A DNA stretch of 64,000 bases from Amycolatopsis granulosa (GTDB taxonomy: Bacteria > Actinomycetota > Actinomycetes > Mycobacteriales > Pseudonocardiaceae): NCBI RefSeq assembly GCF_011758745.1, contig NZ_JAANOV010000001.1, positions 4,340,001-4,404,000 of the forward strand. Direction: 5' to 3'. Position 1 is the first letter of the stretch. Every line of letters starts with the position of its first letter. The notes beneath the pieces were generated by a model. That model saw only the letters and a list, made by a program, of their open reading frames with translations. It was not told where the DNA came from and did not search any database. Made by a program: the position numbers and the translations under genes. Below are positions 53,781 to 62,918 of the stretch, piece by piece.

Positions 53781-55143
53781 AGCGCGCCGCGAACTCCAGC
53801 TCCTCCAGCGCGGTGTCCAGATGGGTCAGGATCCGCTGCAGGTGCGGCACCGACCGGCGGCATCCGGTGATCCCGAAATCCAGGTTGTCCCCGTTGCTGG
53901 TCAGCGTGATGTTGAGCGCCTGGCCGTCGAGCAGCACCGACGCCGGGTAGATGCCGTCGAGCTTCGCGCCGTTCCAGTACATTTGCTTGCGCGGCCCGGG
54001 CACGTTCGAGATCACCAGGTTGAACGGCGGGCGCGTGTTGTTCACGACGCCGGGCACCGGGGAGATGCCCAGCTGGGCCACGTTGATCCCGGACAGCAGC
54101 AGCGCCTGCAGCGGCGTCAGCTCCTTGAAGATCCGCTTCGCCTCCCGCATCGACCGGTGGATGGTCATCAGCCGGTCCGCGGGATCGGACCGGTCCGTGC
54201 CGAGGTTGCACAGCACCGCGCCGATCTGGTTGCCCGAGGCTTCCCCGGGGTCGGCCGGTTTCCGCATCGACACCGGCACCATCGCGATCAGCGGCGCGTC
54301 CGGCAGCGCGCGCTGCTCGATCAGGTAGTCGCGCAGCGCGGCGGAGCACATCGCGAGCACGACGTCGTTGCGTGAGGTGCCGGTGGCGGTCGCGATCGCG
54401 CGCACCCGCTTGAGCGGCCAGGACTGCGCGGCGAACCGGCGGGCACCACCGATCGGCACGTTGAAGATCGTCTTCGGTGCCTGCATCGGCAGCAGCAGCG
54501 TGTGTTCCCGGAACGCCTCCCGCGCCACCTTCACCGCCGCCGGCGCCATTCCCGCGACCTGCTTCAGCGAACTGGTGCCCAGCCGCAGCAGTGACCGTGC
54601 GTTACGCGGCGGCTTGCCCTGCGGCAGCTGACGCGAGCCCCACGGCGGCGGGCAGCTGCGGTCGTCCGGGTCGTCCGACAGCGTCCCCTGCAGGTGCCGC
54701 AGCGCCGAAACACCGTCCATCAACGCGTGGTGCACCTTGCTGTACATCGCGAACCGGCCGTCTTCCAGGCCCTCCACCAGGTGGATCTCCCACAGCGGGC
54801 GGTGCCGGTCGAGCAGGGTGCTGTGCCAGCGCGAGGTCGCTTCCAGCAGTTCCCGCACCCGGCCCGGATAGGGCAGCGCCGAATGCCGGAAGTGGTAATC
54901 GAGATCGAGTTCCTCGTCGCGCGCCCAGGCGGTGTAACCCAGGGTGTTCACCGGCCGGGCGGGACGCTGCCGGAACGACGGCCGCACGTCGTTGTTCTTC
55001 ACCAGGTCGTCACGCAGGCTGCGCAGGTACGTGTGATCGGCGCCCTCGGGGGTCTGGAACAGTTGCAGCCCGCCCACGTGCATCGGGTGCTCACGGCTTT
55101 CCACCAGCAGGAACATCGAGTCGGTGAAGGGCATCAACGGCAT
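53779..55143 (-). CDS. Wax ester synthase / diacylglycerol acyltransferase
   Basis: 454 residues of the WS/DGAT (Tgs) family. The acyltransferase motif HHALMDG stands at about 135, and the SNVPGP motif and NITLTSNGDNLDFGI (C-terminal domain) are present. Makes triacylglycerol or wax ester from acyl-CoA. Start ATG with ribosome site GGAGAGG. Lone gene, with a hairpin terminator. Fits a lipid-storing actinobacterium. Confidence 0.93.
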   Translation of the reverse strand: MPLMPFTDSMFLLVESREHPMHVGGLQLFQTPEGADHTYLRSLRDDLVKNNDVRPSFRQRPARPVNTLGYTAWARDEELDLDYHFRHSALPYPGRVRELLEATSRWHSTLLDRHRPLWEIHLVEGLEDGRFAMYSKVHHALMDGVSALRHLQGTLSDDPDDRSCPPPWGSRQLPQGKPPRNARSLLRLGTSSLKQVAGMAPAAVKVAREAFREHTLLLPMQAPKTIFNVPIGGARRFAAQSWPLKRVRAIATATGTSRNDVVLAMCSAALRDYLIEQRALPDAPLIAMVPVSMRKPADPGEASGNQIGAVLCNLGTDRSDPADRLMTIHRSMREAKRIFKELTPLQALLLSGINVAQLGISPVPGVVNNTRPPFNLVISNVPGPRKQMYWNGAKLDGIYPASVLLDGQALNITLTSNGDNLDFGITGCRRSVPHLQRILTHLDTALEELEFAAR

Positions 55144-55236
55144 CGGTGACCACCTCTCCGTCCGGGCGGCGATGTGCCCAGGGTCATTGAGTCTACGCGC
55201 ACTGCTACCGTCCCGGGCACAATCTACGCTGAGGGA

Positions 55237-56238
55237 ATGACCATTCCGACGGACCCGGAAACCGGCGAGTTCAGGCGGTCGCCGAACCGCTTCACGGCAC
55301 GGATCACCGCCGGCGGCGCGGACGGCTGGCCGGTCGAAGCGGGCCGGTACCGGCTGGTCGTCAGCCGCGCCTGTCCCTGGGCCAGCCGGGCGCTCGTCGT
55401 GCGGCGCCTGATGGGGCTGGAGGAAGCGCTCTCCGTCGCGATCGCCGATCCGATCCAGGACGATCGCAGCTGGCGGTTCACGCTCGACCCGGGTGGCCGC
55501 GATCCGGTGCTGGGCATCGGGTTCCTGGGCGAGGCGTACCGCGCGGCCGACCCGGAGTACGACGGCGGGATCAGCGTGCCGGCGATCGTCGACATCCCGA
55601 GCGGGAAGCTGGTCACCAACGACTATCCGCAGATCACGCTGGACCTGGACACCGAGTGGGGCCGTTACTACCGCGACGGCGCGCCGGATCTGTACCCGGA
55701 GAAGCGGCGCGACGAGATCGACGCGATCAACCGCGTGGTGCACCGGGACGTCAACGCCGCGGTGTACGAGGCGGGTTTCGCCACGAAGCAGTCCGCCTAC
55801 GACGACGCCTACCGCCGGCTGTTCGCCCGGCTCGACGAACTGTCCGACCGGTTGTCGGGGCAGCGCTACCTGGTCGGGGACACGATCACCGAGGCCGACA
55901 TCCGGCTGTTCACGACGCTGGTCCGGTTCGACCCGGTCTACCACGGGCACTTCAAGTGCAACCGGAACAAGCTGACCGAGATGCCGGTGTTGTGGGCATA
56001 CGCGCGCGATCTCTTCCAGACGCCCGGTTTCGGCGACACCGTGGACTTCGACCACATCAAGCGGCACTACTACCAGGTGCACGAGCAGGTCAATCCCACG
56101 CGGATCGTGCCGAATGGTCCGGACCTCTCGGGCTGGGCGCAGCCACACGGACGTGCGGACCTCGGTGGCCGCCCGTTCGGCGACGGCACGCCACCGGGGC
56201 CGCCGCCGCCGGAGGAGGTCGTGCCACCGCAGTGGTGA
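55237..56238 (+). CDS. Xi-class glutathione S-transferase-like reductase (ECM4/YqjG family)
   Basis: 333 residues. Catalytic CPW motif in RACPWASR (about residue 47) at the N-terminal thioredoxin-like domain, then an all-helical C-terminal domain (GLPT-type AEADIRLF at about 230, VYHGHFKCN). Homologues reduce glutathionyl-hydroquinones. As this group of bacteria uses mycothiol rather than glutathione, the thiol partner is uncertain. The ATG has a close, unusual ribosome site (GAGGG 1-2 nt away); an upstream GTG at 55174 is possible. A Pro-rich C-terminal tail is unusual. Confidence 0.87.
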   Translation: MTIPTDPETGEFRRSPNRFTARITAGGADGWPVEAGRYRLVVSRACPWASRALVVRRLMGLEEALSVAIADPIQDDRSWRFTLDPGGRDPVLGIGFLGEAYRAADPEYDGGISVPAIVDIPSGKLVTNDYPQITLDLDTEWGRYYRDGAPDLYPEKRRDEIDAINRVVHRDVNAAVYEAGFATKQSAYDDAYRRLFARLDELSDRLSGQRYLVGDTITEADIRLFTTLVRFDPVYHGHFKCNRNKLTEMPVLWAYARDLFQTPGFGDTVDFDHIKRHYYQVHEQVNPTRIVPNGPDLSGWAQPHGRADLGGRPFGDGTPPGPPPPEEVVPPQW

Positions 56239-56260
56239 TGCGGTGCCCTACTCTGACGGC

Positions 56261-57907
56261 GTGACGAAGACCGGCGCCCAGCACCTCGCGGACGCGCTGC
56301 TCGAACTCGGGGCCGAGGTCGCGTTCGGTCTTCCGGGCGTGCACAACCTGCCGATCTGGGAGGCGCTGGCGGACAGCCCGCTGCGGCTGGTCGGCGTCCG
56401 GCACGAGCAGACCGCCGGATACGCGGCGGACGGGTTCGCGCGCGCGACCGGCAAGCTCGGGGTCGCGATCGTGACGACGGGCCCGGGCGCGGCGAACACG
56501 ATCGCCGCGGTCGGCGAGGCGATGGCGTCCGGGTCGCCGGTGCTCGTCATCGCGACCGACATCCCGGCCGGGCTGCGACGGCCCGGTGTGGTGCGTGGCG
56601 TGCTGCACGAGACCGGTGACCAGGCCGCCTTGTTCGCGCCGGTGACGAAGGCGGGGTTCACCGTGGGTGCGCCGGAGGACCTGGCGCCGACGGTCCTGCG
56701 GGCCGCCCGGCTGGCGCTGGAGCCGCAGAGCGGGCCGGTGTACGTCGGGATACCGACGGATTTCCTGCGGCACAACGGTTCCCGCGGGCCGGACCCGGAG
56801 CCGACCGAAACGTTCCCGGCCCTGTCCGTCGGGGACCTGGACGCGGCCCGGCACATGCTGGCGATGGCCTCGAAACCGTTGATCTGGGCCGGCGGTGGCG
56901 CGGTGCGCGCCGAGGCCGGGCCGGTGATCGGGCAGCTGGCGGAGACGCTCGCCGCACCGGTGATCACGACGTTCGCCGCGCGTGGCCTGCTGCCGCCCGC
57001 GCACCCGTGCGCCGCACCCAACCCGGTGCACGCACCGGAGGTCGGTGCGCTCTGGGACGAGGCCGACGTGGTGCTGGGTATCGGCACCGACTTCGACGGG
57101 CTGATGACGCAGAACTGGGCGATGCCCCAGCCGCCGAAGCTGATCGTGATCAACGTGGATCCGAAGGACGCGGCCAAGAACTACCCGCCGGACATCACGC
57201 TCGTCGGCGACGCGCGGGACGTGGTGCCCCAGTTGCTGCGGGGGCTGCCGGCGCGGCCCGGGCTGGGCGAACTCACCGAACGGCTGCAGCGGATCTCCGA
57301 TCAGGTTCGCCGCCGGGTCCGCCGCGAGGAGCCGCAGGCCGCGGATTTCCTGCGCACGCTGGAGGAAACCCTGCCCGAGCGGGCGATGCTGGTGGCCGAC
57401 ATGTGCATCGCCGGCTACTGGGCCGGCGGGTTCCACCGGGTGGCGGCACCGCACCGCTTCGCGTACCCCATGGGCTGGGGCACGCTCGGGTTCGGCTTCC
57501 CGGCCGCCCTGGGCGCGGCGGCCGCGGGGACGGGCCGGGTGATCTGCATCAGCGGCGACGGCGGTTTCCTGTACGGCTGCGGCGATCTGGCCACGCTGGC
57601 GCAGGAGTCCTTGCCGGTCACGGTCATCGTCGTGGACGACGGCGGTTACGGCATGTTGCGGTTCGACCAGGACCGGGAGGGCCTGCCGCACCGCGGGGTC
57701 GATCTGCACACGCCCGATTTCGTCGGTTTGGCGCGATCGTTCGGCGTCGACGCCGGCCGGGTGGACGGGTTCGGCCGCGCGTTCCGGCGGCTGCTGGGCG
57801 AGTTCGTGCGGAGCACCGAGCCGAACGTCCTCGTGGTGCGCGCGTCGCTGAAGCCTCCGGTGAACACCTCCCCTCGCTGGTACCGGACGTCGAAGCCCGG
57901 CCGGTAG
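56261..57907 (+). CDS. Thiamine-diphosphate enzyme, acetolactate-synthase-like
   Basis: 548 residues. The N-terminal TPP site Glu is in VRHEQTAGYAADGFAR, the TPP/Mg motif GDGGFLYGCGDLATLAQ is at about 430, and a central Rossmann-like domain is intact. Not the catalytic subunit of biosynthetic acetolactate synthase by context (no IlvN or IlvC nearby); it resembles oxalyl-CoA decarboxylase / benzoylformate decarboxylase-type enzymes (the C-terminal PVTVIVVDDGGYGM). GTG start. Separate from the TPP enzyme near 36 kb, with which it shares no near-identity. Confidence 0.87.
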   Translation: MTKTGAQHLADALLELGAEVAFGLPGVHNLPIWEALADSPLRLVGVRHEQTAGYAADGFARATGKLGVAIVTTGPGAANTIAAVGEAMASGSPVLVIATDIPAGLRRPGVVRGVLHETGDQAALFAPVTKAGFTVGAPEDLAPTVLRAARLALEPQSGPVYVGIPTDFLRHNGSRGPDPEPTETFPALSVGDLDAARHMLAMASKPLIWAGGGAVRAEAGPVIGQLAETLAAPVITTFAARGLLPPAHPCAAPNPVHAPEVGALWDEADVVLGIGTDFDGLMTQNWAMPQPPKLIVINVDPKDAAKNYPPDITLVGDARDVVPQLLRGLPARPGLGELTERLQRISDQVRRRVRREEPQAADFLRTLEETLPERAMLVADMCIAGYWAGGFHRVAAPHRFAYPMGWGTLGFGFPAALGAAAAGTGRVICISGDGGFLYGCGDLATLAQESLPVTVIVVDDGGYGMLRFDQDREGLPHRGVDLHTPDFVGLARSFGVDAGRVDGFGRAFRRLLGEFVRSTEPNVLVVRASLKPPVNTSPRWYRTSKPGR

Positions 57908-58220
57908 GCCACGCCCGCCGGGTCGCGCTGCCACCCGGCGCCACCTTCGTGCCCGGCGGCAGCCGCGGATCGCGCGAGTCCTCGCCGACGCTGACGCATG
58001 CGATGCCCAGCGCCCGCGGGAACCGGACATCCGCGGAACCTCCCCGTCTGTCATCGGCTCCGCCCCCTTCGGTAGTGCCCGGAAGGCCAGCCGGGAGGAC
58101 CGACGATTCCGGCGGTGCCGGGGAGTCCTCGGCCGGACGGCCCGTGGAGACGGACGAGTGAGCGGCCCAGGCGTGGGTAGCCCGGGGGACGAACGAGCCA
58201 CAACAGGAAGGAGCACGACG
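57908..58220. other. Non-coding stretch after the TPP enzyme
   Basis: No gene that I can support; the minus-strand frames look like composition artefacts. Ends with GAAGGAG, the ribosome site of the DUF2795 gene. Confidence 0.45.
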
Positions 58221-58412
58221 ATGTCGGCCCCGAATCCGATTCAGATGCAGAAGTTCCTGTCGGGTGTGGACTACCCGTGCACACGGGACGAGCTCGTGCA
58301 GCACGCGCAGAGCCAGGGCGCGCCGGATGACGTGCTGGGCCACCTGCGCCAGCTGCCGGACCGCGAGTACGACGGCCCCAACGCGGTGAGCGCCGAGTTC
58401 TCCCGCACCTGA
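58221..58412 (+). CDS. DUF2795 small protein
   Basis: 63 residues. Contains MQKFLSGVDYPCTRDELVQH and LRQLPDREYDGPNAVSAEFSR, the repeat-like core of DUF2795, a small soluble helical protein family of unknown function that is common in actinobacteria. ATG with AAGGAG 7 nt upstream. Monocistronic. Confidence 0.88.
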   Translation: MSAPNPIQMQKFLSGVDYPCTRDELVQHAQSQGAPDDVLGHLRQLPDREYDGPNAVSAEFSRT

Positions 58413-58563
58413 CCCGGAAAACCGCCACGGCGTCGCGCGCGACCGCGCGGCGCCGCTGGCGCTGCCAGGAGGACGTGCATCACCCGGTCGGGCGGGGGTG
58501 ACGGCGGCCGGTCGCGGGAGGCCGCGTTCTTGTCGGTGGCAGGCCGTAGGGTCTGCGGACGTG

Positions 58564-59406
58564 ATGGATTACCTGAGCATCCCGACCGCGGCCGGCACGT
58601 TCGACGCGATCGCGGCCGGTCCCACCGACGGCAGGCCCGTGTTGCTGCTGCACGGGTTTCCCGAAGCGGCGGTGTCGTGGGAGCACCAGGTCGCGGTGCT
58701 GGGCGACCGGGGTTTCCGCGCGGTGGCGCCCGACCAGCGCGGGTACTCGCCGGGCGTGCGCCCGGAGCAGGCGACCGAGTACGGCATGGACGAGCTGGTG
58801 GGCGACGTCCTCGCCATCGCCGGCTCGCTGGGGTGGTCCCGGTTCGACCTGGTCGGGCACGACTGGGGCGGGGCGGTCGCGTGGTGGACGGCGTCGGAGC
58901 ACCCCGGGCGGCTACGCACCCTGACGGTGGTGTCGACACCGCACCCGGGCGCGCTGGGGCACGCCCTGCGTGTGGACGAGGACCAGCAGTTGCGGTCGCA
59001 GTACATGCGGGACTGGCGCTCGAGCTCGACGGAGCGGCAGATGCTCGCGAACAACGCCGAGGCGCTGCGGCGGATGTTCGAGTGGAAGGTGCCGGCGAGC
59101 CGGGTCGACGAGTACATCCGGCGGCTGTCCGAGCCGGGAGCCCTGACCGCGGCGCTGAACTGGTACCGCGCGAACCGGCCGCGGGCCGCGATCGAGAAGG
59201 TCGCGGTGCCGACCCTGTACGTGTGGAGCACGGAGGACGTCGCGTTCGGCTCGACCGCCGCGCTGGAAACCGGGAACTGGGTCACCGGTGCCTACTCGTT
59301 CCAGATGCTGGAGGACGTGACGCACTGGGTTCCCGAGGAGGTGCCCGAGGTCCTGACCGCACTACTGCTGGAACACCTGACCGCGTTCGCCGCGGACCGC
59401 GCTTGA
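58564..59406 (+). CDS. Alpha/beta hydrolase, epoxide hydrolase-like
   Basis: 280 residues. HGFPEAAVSWEHQ supplies the oxyanion hole, GHDWGG carries the Asp nucleophile as in epoxide hydrolases and haloalkane dehalogenases, and THW near the C-terminus (EDVTHWVPEE) is the catalytic His. The tyrosines of the lid (CAP) region (YSP, YRANRP) suggest epoxide hydrolase. ATG directly after a GTG codon; either may serve. Substrate unknown. Confidence 0.87.
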   Translation: MDYLSIPTAAGTFDAIAAGPTDGRPVLLLHGFPEAAVSWEHQVAVLGDRGFRAVAPDQRGYSPGVRPEQATEYGMDELVGDVLAIAGSLGWSRFDLVGHDWGGAVAWWTASEHPGRLRTLTVVSTPHPGALGHALRVDEDQQLRSQYMRDWRSSSTERQMLANNAEALRRMFEWKVPASRVDEYIRRLSEPGALTAALNWYRANRPRAAIEKVAVPTLYVWSTEDVAFGSTAALETGNWVTGAYSFQMLEDVTHWVPEEVPEVLTALLLEHLTAFAADRA

Positions 59407-59439
59407 CCTCCAGCTAGGTCGAAGTTCTACGGTCGGGGC

Positions 59440-59895
59440 GTGATCAAGGAATACTCGGCGGAAGAACTGGCGGCCCAGCCCATCGGGGCGTGGAGCAGCG
59501 AAGCCTCCCGGCGCGTGGTCGGCGCGCTCCGCGCCGCGCTGGCGGTCGAGGACCTCACCCAGCCGCATTGGTGGACGCTCAACCACGTCGCCGGGAAGCC
59601 GGGGGAGTGGACTCGCCAGGCACTGGTCGAGCGCCTGGCGAGGTACGACGACCTGGGTATCGACTTCGACGAGGTCTTCGACGACCTCCTCGCCCGCGGC
59701 TGGATGACCGAGCGGGACGGGCGGCTGACGCTCACCGAGGCAGGTGAAGCCGGCCGGGCCCGAGCGCGCGAGCGCAACGCGCGGGTTCACGAACGGATGC
59801 ACGAGGGCGTCGACACCGCCGACTTCGTGACCACCATCAACGTGCTGCGGCGCATGGTGGCGAACCTCGGGGGCGACGGCAACCTGCCGGACTAG
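59440..59895 (+). CDS. MarR-like winged-helix protein
   Basis: 151 residues. The middle reads as a winged helix (AGKPGEWTRQALVERLARYD, then LARGWMTERDGRLTLTEAG), flanked by amphipathic helices that could dimerise, as in MarR-type regulators, but the helix-turn-helix match is partial. GTG start. No neighbouring gene to pair it with. Moderate certainty. Confidence 0.65.
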   Translation: MIKEYSAEELAAQPIGAWSSEASRRVVGALRAALAVEDLTQPHWWTLNHVAGKPGEWTRQALVERLARYDDLGIDFDEVFDDLLARGWMTERDGRLTLTEAGEAGRARARERNARVHERMHEGVDTADFVTTINVLRRMVANLGGDGNLPD

Positions 59896-59986
59896 TGCGT
59901 GTTTCGGCGGTGGCTTGCGTGGCGGCGCGGGTACCGCAACCCGGCGCGATGCCGGTGCACGGTCCACGGCGAGCAGCTCCGCCGCT

Positions 59987-60031
59987 GAGGAAGCAGAACT
60001 CGAGGAACCAGAACTCGAGGAAGGAGAACCT
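59987..60031. repeat. Three tandem 15-bp repeats
   Basis: GAGGAAGCAGAACTC, GAGGAACCAGAACTC and GAGGAAGGAGAACCT in direct order at the 3' end of the paaX gene, the last reaching its stop codon. A 15-bp tandem repeat can add or delete 5 codons. Confidence 0.7.
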
Positions 60032-60896
60032 AGGCGGCCTCTTCCACGCCGATCAGCGCGTCCCAGTGCCGCTGTGCGACCGGGCGCCATTCCACGTGCC
60101 TGCGGTGGAACAGTCCCGCGGCCTTCGCGCCGCTCCAGTTCTCGGGCAGCAGCCGGCCCGGCAGCCGGGGGTCGAGGAACGGGAAGCGGCGCCACTCGTG
60201 CACCAGCCGCGTCTGCGCGTGCAGCACCGCCTCACCGGACGCGGGTGTCAGCCCGGCGAACTCGTCGACGAAGTCCTCGTACCGCTCCTCCAGGGCGCTC
60301 AGGTCCCACGCGCGGGCGACCATGGCGTCCTCCTCGCCGACGCTGCCGTAGGCGGCGACGAACGACATCGCCTCGGCGTCCAGTCCCAGGTCACGCACGA
60401 TGGACTTCGCTTCGTCCTGCCTGTTCGGATGCGGGCTGATCCACACGCCGGGCGTCGGTGAGCCGAAGCCCGCCCAGGTCAGCCGGGTGCGCAGGCTGTG
60501 CCGCAGGTCCCGCTTCGTCTCCGGCACCGACACCAGCAGCATCAGCCAGGTGCCGTCCCACGGGGTGTGCTCGCGGCCGAAGCCGTAGATGCGCTCCGCG
60601 CCTTCGGTCAGCAACCGCCGGCCGGGCGCGGTCAGTGACCACTGGACCCGGCGGCCGTGCCGTTGCGACACCAGCCAGCCTTCCGCGGCGGTGCGGGCCA
60701 GTGCCTGGCGGGCCGACTTCTCCTCGATGCCGAACATCGCGAGCACGTCGACCAGGGTCGAGGTCCACACCGGGCGGTCCCGCGGCAGCACGAACTCCCC
60801 GAGCACGGTCATCAGAACCGATCGCGCGCTCGTGTGGCTGACCTCGCGCCGCCTGCTCACGGTGGGGCGGGTCGTGGTGTCCGCGATCGCGCTCAC
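60030..60896 (-). CDS. PaaX-family transcriptional regulator
   Basis: 288 residues. An N-terminal winged helix (SARSVLMTVLGEFVLPRDRP, then SARQALARTAAEGWL at about 55-75), a central domain with DGTWLMLLVSVPETKRDLRH and PTPGVWISPHPN, and a C-terminal helical domain with LVHEWRRFPFLDPRLPGRLL. The family represses phenylacetate-type catabolic operons and senses the CoA ester; no phenylacetate genes are adjacent here. Start GTG uncertain: the GGGGAG site abuts it, and the GTG about 12 codons further down is an alternative. Confidence 0.85.
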   Translation of the reverse strand: MSAIADTTTRPTVSRRREVSHTSARSVLMTVLGEFVLPRDRPVWTSTLVDVLAMFGIEEKSARQALARTAAEGWLVSQRHGRRVQWSLTAPGRRLLTEGAERIYGFGREHTPWDGTWLMLLVSVPETKRDLRHSLRTRLTWAGFGSPTPGVWISPHPNRQDEAKSIVRDLGLDAEAMSFVAAYGSVGEEDAMVARAWDLSALEERYEDFVDEFAGLTPASGEAVLHAQTRLVHEWRRFPFLDPRLPGRLLPENWSGAKAAGLFHRRHVEWRPVAQRHWDALIGVEEAA

Positions 60897-61021
60897 CTCC
60901 CCGCGAAGCCGACCTCGACGTCTTTGGCGCTGCCCAGGCTAGCCCAGCCCGATCCGGTTCCCGGAGCGTGGTCGTTCCGCGTCGGACGGGTGACCGGCTT
61001 TTCTCCGGAGCCTGGGAGCTC

Positions 61022-61945
61022 TCACCGAGGGGGCAGCAGGGCCGTGGTGATGGCGACCTGGACCGGTTCCAGTGTCACCTTGCCGTCTTCGACGTCCCAC
61101 AGCGCGTTCTGCAGTACCCGGCCGAGGGTCCAGCCGGCCGCCCGGTCGCGGTCCAGCCCGAGGACCTCGGTCAGCAGGTCGAAGCGCCGGAGCACCGCGC
61201 GGGTGACGTCACCGGTGGCCCTCACCTCGTCCCACCGGTTGTCCAGCGCGGGCAGCAGCTCGAATCCCGGGTCGCCGGCCAGCGGTTCCGGATCGATCGC
61301 CAGCCAGGGTTCGCGTGTTCCGGCGAGCACGTTGTCGTAGTGCAGATCCCAGTGCAGCAGGCGGTCGCCGGGTTCCCCGATGAGTTCGGCGACGGCGGAC
61401 GCGCAGCGGCGCACCAGCCGCTGTTCGGCGGGATCGCGCAGGGCCGGTACCGCTTTCGGGACCTGGTCGAGCATGGCGGCGGCGATGTCGGACAGCCGTC
61501 GCAGACCGGCCGGGGCGGGCACCGCGGTCAGCCGCGCCAGCAGATCGGCCAGGATCTGGATGGCCTCGCTGTCGTCGGCGACGGAGGACAGGGGCCGGGT
61601 CGTGTCCAGCCGCTCCAGCAGCTGAGTGGCGGTACCGTCGTCGTGGTCGAGCAGGCGGACGGTCCCGTCGCCGTTCCACGCCCGCAAGCCGGCCGCGATC
61701 CCGGCCGTCTCCTCCCGCGGCTGCTGAAGCTTCAGCACAGCGGGAGTTCCGTCGGACCGGAGCACGGGCAGGACCAGCGACGCCATGCCGTAGGCGGGCC
61801 GGCCGTCGAGCCGCAGGCTCCAGCGATCCAGGAACTCGCCGGCCAGACGGGGCAGCCCGGCGAGCCATGCCCGCGCCGCGGGGCCGTGCGCGCCGTAGGA
61901 CGCGGCGAATCCGTCCGGTACGTCGATGGGGGCAGGTGTGGTCAC
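61022..61945 (-). CDS. Aminoglycoside/hydroxyurea kinase-family protein (APH(6)-like)
   Basis: 307 residues. The catalytic loop HWDLHYDNVL and the Mg-binding DPEPLAGDPGFELL of protein-kinase-like phosphotransferases are present, in the order of streptomycin 6-phosphotransferases (Strep 6-kinase/hydroxyurea kinase family). Resistance to an aminoglycoside is possible, but a housekeeping sugar-kinase-like role cannot be excluded. GTG start with GGAGAA upstream. Monocistronic. Confidence 0.82.
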   Translation of the reverse strand: MTTPAPIDVPDGFAASYGAHGPAARAWLAGLPRLAGEFLDRWSLRLDGRPAYGMASLVLPVLRSDGTPAVLKLQQPREETAGIAAGLRAWNGDGTVRLLDHDDGTATQLLERLDTTRPLSSVADDSEAIQILADLLARLTAVPAPAGLRRLSDIAAAMLDQVPKAVPALRDPAEQRLVRRCASAVAELIGEPGDRLLHWDLHYDNVLAGTREPWLAIDPEPLAGDPGFELLPALDNRWDEVRATGDVTRAVLRRFDLLTEVLGLDRDRAAGWTLGRVLQNALWDVEDGKVTLEPVQVAITTALLPPR

Positions 61946-62058
61946 GGAAATTCTCCTTCGTCAGCTCGAAATCCGGGCGCGGTGAACGAAGGAGATCGCG
62001 GAGGGGCCCGGGCACCGGGCAGACGTCAAACCACGCCGCCAGCCTACCTGGGAACGAT

Positions 62059-62086
62059 CACGACCGGCGCCGTGGCGCCTGTCGTG
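62059..62086 (-). terminator. Long hairpin after peptidase E
   Basis: CACGAC-c-GGCGCC-gt-GGCGCC-t-GTCGTG: arms of 13 with one mismatch, 28 nt after the stop of the peptidase gene on the minus strand. Confidence 0.75.
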
Positions 62087-62113
62087 GCGACCGGGCTGCA
62101 GCGGCCGGCGAGC

Positions 62114-62824
62114 TCAGGCGATCTCGTCGGCCAGCAGGTCGCCGAGGTTCGCGCCCGGGCGCAACTCGGCCGGTTCCGCGCCGCGGCGGAACAGCCGCGC
62201 GCCCACCTCCTCGCCGCCGAGGGTGAGCGCCCGGTCCTCGCGGCGCAGCCAGGTGCCTTCCCGCAGGCCCAGCACCGGCACGTCGTTCTCCTCGAGGAAC
62301 TGTTCGATCCGCTCCTCGCGTGTTTCGCCCATGTGGGTGGCGGACGGCGGCGCGTCGAGGTAGTGCGGGTTGATCTGGAACGGCACGAACCCCGCCGCCT
62401 CGAACGCGGGCGGCTGCACGATCGGCATGTCGTTCGTGGTGCGGATGGTGGGGCAGGCGACGTTCGTGCCCGCACTCGATCCGATGTAGACGGTCCCGTG
62501 CGCCACCCGGTCGCGGATCGGGGCGAGCAGCTCGCGGCGGTAGAGCTGGCGCAGCAGCCGGAACGTGTTGCCGCCGCCGGTGAACACCGCCTGAGCGGAG
62601 TTGAGCAACCGGATCGGGTCGTCCTGGTGGGCGCCGGTGACCTCGACGCCGAACGGGGCGAGCGCCTTGGCGACGGTGGCCGTGTAGCCGTCGTGGTCGG
62701 CCAGGGCGAACGGGACGAACACCAGCCGGCGCACGTCCGCCAGCACCTCGGCCAGCGCGTCCGTCGCGTGCTCCAGGTAGCCGCGTCCGGGCGCGGTCGA
62801 ATTGGACAGCAGCAGCAGACGCAT
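62114..62824 (-). CDS. pepE: Peptidase E (aspartyl dipeptidase)
   Basis: 236 residues. GGGNTF (about 80), the nucleophile serine in GSSAGTNVACPTI (about 115) and the HMGETREERIEQFLEE region are the family marks of alpha-aspartyl dipeptidases (class I glutamine-amidotransferase-like fold, S51). Cuts Asp-X dipeptides in the cytosol. ATG with GGGAAGGGA upstream. Confidence 0.9.
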   Translation of the reverse strand: MRLLLLSNSTAPGRGYLEHATDALAEVLADVRRLVFVPFALADHDGYTATVAKALAPFGVEVTGAHQDDPIRLLNSAQAVFTGGGNTFRLLRQLYRRELLAPIRDRVAHGTVYIGSSAGTNVACPTIRTTNDMPIVQPPAFEAAGFVPFQINPHYLDAPPSATHMGETREERIEQFLEENDVPVLGLREGTWLRREDRALTLGGEEVGARLFRRGAEPAELRPGANLGDLLADEIA

Positions 62825-62918
62825 CGACGTTCCCTTCCCGGCGTTCGCTCCCCGAATGCCTACCACGCGTGGTGCGCGGAGTTGCGGCGGACGTGAGCCG
62901 GGCCACTACCCTGGTGGC

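Noticed and set aside
55237-56238. A glutathione-dependent detoxification pathway
   Set aside because: Only the xi-class GST gene is present; actinobacteria normally rely on mycothiol, so glutathione dependence is not supported.
57908-58220. A minus-strand gene with segments like RALGIACVSVGEDSRDP
   Set aside because: Only short coding-like segments in different frames; no supporting start, stop or family match.
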